Notes under the pieces: generated by a model
Seen by the model: only the letters and a program-made list of their open reading frames with translations
What the model was told of the DNA's origin: nothing
The model's database searches: none
In this document: one piece after another, positions 61,547 through 64,000 of the stretch
Layout of the letters: each line of letters starts with the position of its first letter
Numbering within the stretch: the stretch's first letter is position 1
Assembly: GCF_014643835.1 (NCBI RefSeq)
Contig: NZ_BMKD01000004.1
Span: forward strand, 310,001-374,000
DNA from: Mucilaginibacter rubeus
GTDB taxonomy: Bacteria > Bacteroidota > Bacteroidia > Sphingobacteriales > Sphingobacteriaceae
Direction of reading: 5' to 3'
Length of the DNA stretch: 64,000 bases
Made by a program: the position numbers and the translations under genes

Positions 61547-62910
61547 GCATCCAGAAAAAAGTAGCGCTGTTGTTCCTGGTGCTAACAGTATCGGTAATAT
61601 TGATATTCAGCAGTGCTATCTTTTATTTTGTGCACCAGTTTACCTTCGATGATTTTTATAAACGGCTTGAGACCCGTGTAAACATCTCCTCCCAGATCCA
61701 TCACCTCAATGATCGCGACAGCCTCGGCATGTACCGGGAAATACGCCAGCGCTATCTGGAACGCCTCATAGCCGAAAAGCAATACATCATTAAACCTGAT
61801 ATTTACACAAAAGGCAAAACAGTTAAAGGCGTTCCGCGCCAACTAATTAATAACATCATCGCCAACGGTAAATCGAGGTTTAAAGCCGACAATGTATTTT
61901 ACGCCGGCAATATCTTCCACTTTCCGGAGGGGGATGCTATTATTGTGGTTTCGGCAACCAATCCATCTGGCCTTAGTGAGCTGAATGATCTTGAGCAGGT
62001 GCTGATAATCAGTTTCCTGATTTCGATATTGATCGTGTATATTATTGGTCGCCGGTTTTCATACCATACCTTTAAACCGGTACGCAGCATCATAAAAAAG
62101 GTAAATACCATTACCGCCAGCAACCTGCATTTGCGTTTGGAGGATTACAACGGGAAAGACGAAATAGCCGAGCTTACCCAAACTTTCAACAACATGCTCG
62201 ACAGGCTGGAAACAGCCTTTGAAACCCAGAACAACTTTATCAGCAACGCCTCGCACGAGTTACGCACCCCCCTGGCCATCATTAAAGGCGAAGCCGAACT
62301 TTCCCTTAAAAATCTGGATCAACCAGGGGCCGATCTGCATAAAAACCTCAAAGAGATCCTAACCGGCACACAAAGCCTGCAGGATATAATTACCAGCCTA
62401 TTGGGGCTGGCACAAAGCGGGTTCGACGGTAAAAAACAAAACTGGGAGCAAATTAGGGCTGATGAGCTGGCGTTTATGGTTAAAGAAGCTGTTGATCATA
62501 TTATCCCGACAAATAACCTCAGCATTGATTTTTCATCACTGCCTGATGATGTGGATAGCCTGGTTACACAGGGCAACATCAACCTGCTCAAACTGGCCAT
62601 AAGTAATATTGGCCTTAACGCCTGTAAATATTCCGAAAACAAACCGGTAATTCTTAAGGTATATGCCGAAAATCACAGCGTCATTTTTAGTGTAAAGGAC
62701 CAGGGGATAGGTATTCCCGAATGTGATGTCCAACACATATTCGAACCATTTTTCCGTGCATCAAATACCGGCAAATATGAGGGGCACGGCGTAGGCCTCC
62801 CTCTTGCACTAAACATTGTAAGGTTGCATAAGGGCAATATCGGTATCGTTTCTAAAGAGGGCGAAGGTACCGAGATCAGGGTAATGCTGCCGGTTTATAA
62901 AACCAAATAA
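61543..62910 (+). CDS. HAMP-containing sensor histidine kinase
   Basis: 455 aa. Helix 1 at about 8-30 (VALLFLVLTVSVILIFSSAI), a periplasmic domain of about 120 residues, helix 2 at about 150-168 (VLIISFLISILIVYIIG), a HAMP linker (SYHTFKPVRSIIKKVNTITA), HisKA with NFISNASHELRTPLAIIKGE, and HATPase with SNIGLNACKYSENKP, KDQGIGIPECDVQHIFEPFF and GHGVGLPLALNIV. Two-component partner of the gene before it. Confidence 0.96.
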   Translation: MSIQKKVALLFLVLTVSVILIFSSAIFYFVHQFTFDDFYKRLETRVNISSQIHHLNDRDSLGMYREIRQRYLERLIAEKQYIIKPDIYTKGKTVKGVPRQLINNIIANGKSRFKADNVFYAGNIFHFPEGDAIIVVSATNPSGLSELNDLEQVLIISFLISILIVYIIGRRFSYHTFKPVRSIIKKVNTITASNLHLRLEDYNGKDEIAELTQTFNNMLDRLETAFETQNNFISNASHELRTPLAIIKGEAELSLKNLDQPGADLHKNLKEILTGTQSLQDIITSLLGLAQSGFDGKKQNWEQIRADELAFMVKEAVDHIIPTNNLSIDFSSLPDDVDSLVTQGNINLLKLAISNIGLNACKYSENKPVILKVYAENHSVIFSVKDQGIGIPECDVQHIFEPFFRASNTGKYEGHGVGLPLALNIVRLHKGNIGIVSKEGEGTEIRVMLPVYKTK

Positions 62911-63108
62911 CACGTTTTGCCACGAACGTACCCCTGAGGGTATTGTGTGTTTTATAGGCTTTGCAAAGCGAATTAAGCATGGCGTAGGAGATTTCTTTTT
63001 CCCGCCAGCTCTCAACCGTTTGTTTATCATTCAACATTGTATTTATTAACATTAATCCATCACTGGCACAGCTATTGTTTTAATCAACCTGCATCAAAAC
63101 TAAACACC

Positions 63109-63477
63109 ATGAAAGCATTTAAAATAAAACTGGCCGTTATGCTATTGGGATTAACATTGGGCGCTACAGCGCCTTTGCTGGCGCAATCATCTAAAGATAC
63201 TTCATCATCAACTACCAAGGCTAATGGGGCAGGCGCCGGGAACGGGTCGAGCCAGGGTGCTCCGGGCACAGCTACCGTATCAGGCACCGGAACGGGGACA
63301 TTGCAGGACAGTGACAAAGCCAGCGTACCCAGCGGCGATGCCGGCGTAAAGCAAAGTACCGATCAGAAAACGGTAAACCCATCGCAGATAAGCGGTTACT
63401 GGATTTTGGGACTATTTAGCCTCATTGGCTTGATCATGCTGATCATATTGCGGAGAAAGAAGCAAGCAAATAACTAA
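63109..63477 (+). CDS. Small exported Ser/Thr/Gly-rich protein with C-terminal membrane anchor
   Basis: 122 aa from ATG 63109 (the open frame to 63037 is less likely). Signal peptide KAFKIKLAVMLLGLTLGATA ending in PLLAQ, then a low-complexity Ser/Thr/Gly/Ala stretch (SSSTTKANGAGAGNGSSQGA), then a helix WILGLFSLIGLIMLIILRR and a basic end KKQANN. The layout is that of a short envelope protein held by its C-terminus, with no catalytic domain. It resembles a wall-anchored protein in outline, but there is no LPxTG and no sortase is nearby. Confidence 0.7.
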   Translation: MKAFKIKLAVMLLGLTLGATAPLLAQSSKDTSSSTTKANGAGAGNGSSQGAPGTATVSGTGTGTLQDSDKASVPSGDAGVKQSTDQKTVNPSQISGYWILGLFSLIGLIMLIILRRKKQANN

Positions 63478-63493
63478 GCATACGCGTTAACGA

Positions 63494-64000
63494 TTATAGC
63501 AATTGTTTGCTCTCACGCTTTTTTATGATTCGGTAGCCGATTTTTTGAGCGGGCAACTCAATAAAATAATATAGAAATGAAGCAATGAATATGCAAACCA
63601 CCAAGACTAATAAAAACCTTGTAGTATAATTTGCTATAGCTTCGGTTCGGCTTTGAACAGTAAAATAATTGAGCAGTTGGAAATGCTTTAGCCAATCTAT
63701 CACAGCGAAATTGATTAAGTATATGCTGAAACTTATTTTACCTATATACCTTGTGACCTGGTTAACAATTATTTTAAATTCAAATTTGCTTAGGGCAAGG
63801 GCCAGCAATAAAAATGCTATTGTGCATAATAGATAATCGGGAATAATGTCTATTTGAGCATTTCGCAGCATCAGAATCAGTGCAGCGAGTAATATGACAG
63901 ATGGCTTAATCTTTATTTGATAATTATCCTTGATGATAAAATAAAAGATTATACCCAGTGCAAATGCCGGTAATTGTGAGGGAAAGTAAAAGAAGAGGTA
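63494..64000 (-). CDS. Acyltransferase-3-family membrane protein, 5' end cut by window edge
   Basis: The frame is open from the right edge (base 64000) to a stop at 63494, 168 codons, so only the C-terminal part is present. It is made of successive transmembrane helices: SQLPAFALGIIFYFIIK, YLLCTIAFLLLALALSK, YIGKISFSIYLINFAVIDWL, RFLLVLVVCIFIASFLYYFI. YIGKISFSIYLINFAVIDW and the end FIELPAQKIGYRIIKKRE match the C-terminal half of acyltransferase-3 (OafA-like) proteins, which O-acetylate surface sugars. ATG 63871 inside is an internal Met, not the start. Confidence 0.85.
   Translation of the reverse strand, partial: YLFFYFPSQLPAFALGIIFYFIIKDNYQIKIKPSVILLAALILMLRNAQIDIIPDYLLCTIAFLLLALALSKFEFKIIVNQVTRYIGKISFSIYLINFAVIDWLKHFQLLNYFTVQSRTEAIANYTTRFLLVLVVCIFIASFLYYFIELPAQKIGYRIIKKRESKQLL

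Overview
The window looks like a chromosomal segment of a Bacteroidota bacterium of the Sphingobacteriaceae type (Mucilaginibacter or Pedobacter relatives). Pointers are: TonB-dependent receptors and lipoproteins with Bacteroidota-style signal peptides; the long, insert-bearing form of IspG; a GT117/DUF2723 membrane protein; LytS/LytTR and OmpR-type two-component pairs; bacteroidetes-type promoters (TAnnTTTG at -7) in front of many genes; almost no Shine-Dalgarno sequences; and a tRNA-Gln gene without an encoded CCA. The genus is inferred from these features, not from a database match.

Layout. 1-7.8 kb: a TonB receptor cut by the left edge, ahcY, a UPF0175/DUF3368 toxin-antitoxin pair, bactofilin plus an M23 peptidase, a bacilliredoxin. 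7.9-19 kb: purD, ispG, a lipoprotein, RDD, MBL-fold and alpha/beta hydrolase genes, an AraC regulator, an NTF2-like protein, a GNAT-amidohydrolase fusion, DoxX. 19-37.4 kb: a haem-biosynthesis neighbourhood (hemA, hemCD fusion, hemB, hemL, hemE, hemJ) that also holds a two-component system and a TPR-like protein, and is split by about 7.5 kb carrying two large FtsX/MacB-type permeases, one fused to a membrane AraC regulator. 37.4-44.4 kb: a gene broken by a nonsense codon, an ECF sigma / anti-sigma-like / outer-membrane-protein operon, a lone ABC ATPase, a LytS/LytTR pair. 44.6-53.8 kb: M1 peptidase, a RAYT transposase surrounded by its own REP palindromes, an Spx/ArsC-like protein, two tandem paralogous TonB receptors, pth. 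54-64 kb: rplY, prs, tRNA-Gln, the GT117 protein, a lipoprotein, an OmpR/HAMP-kinase pair, a small secreted protein and an acyltransferase cut by the right edge.

The haem genes cover glutamyl-tRNA to coproporphyrinogen III (hemA, hemL, hemB, hemCD, hemE) plus an HemJ-type protoporphyrinogen oxidase. hemF/hemN and ferrochelatase are not in the window. The kinase and regulator between hemL and hemE may regulate envelope or tetrapyrrole functions, but the sequence does not say which.

The most unusual feature is the non-coding repeat landscape. There are at least five palindromic REP/MITE-like families. There is also a scattered class of imperfect inverted 'word' repeats: short degenerate words repeated in tandem on one arm, with their reverse complement on the other, and a different word at each locus. 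They sit in many gaps between genes, and two of them lie in frame inside the insert region of ispG. These, and the AraC-permease fusion, are what I would look at first.
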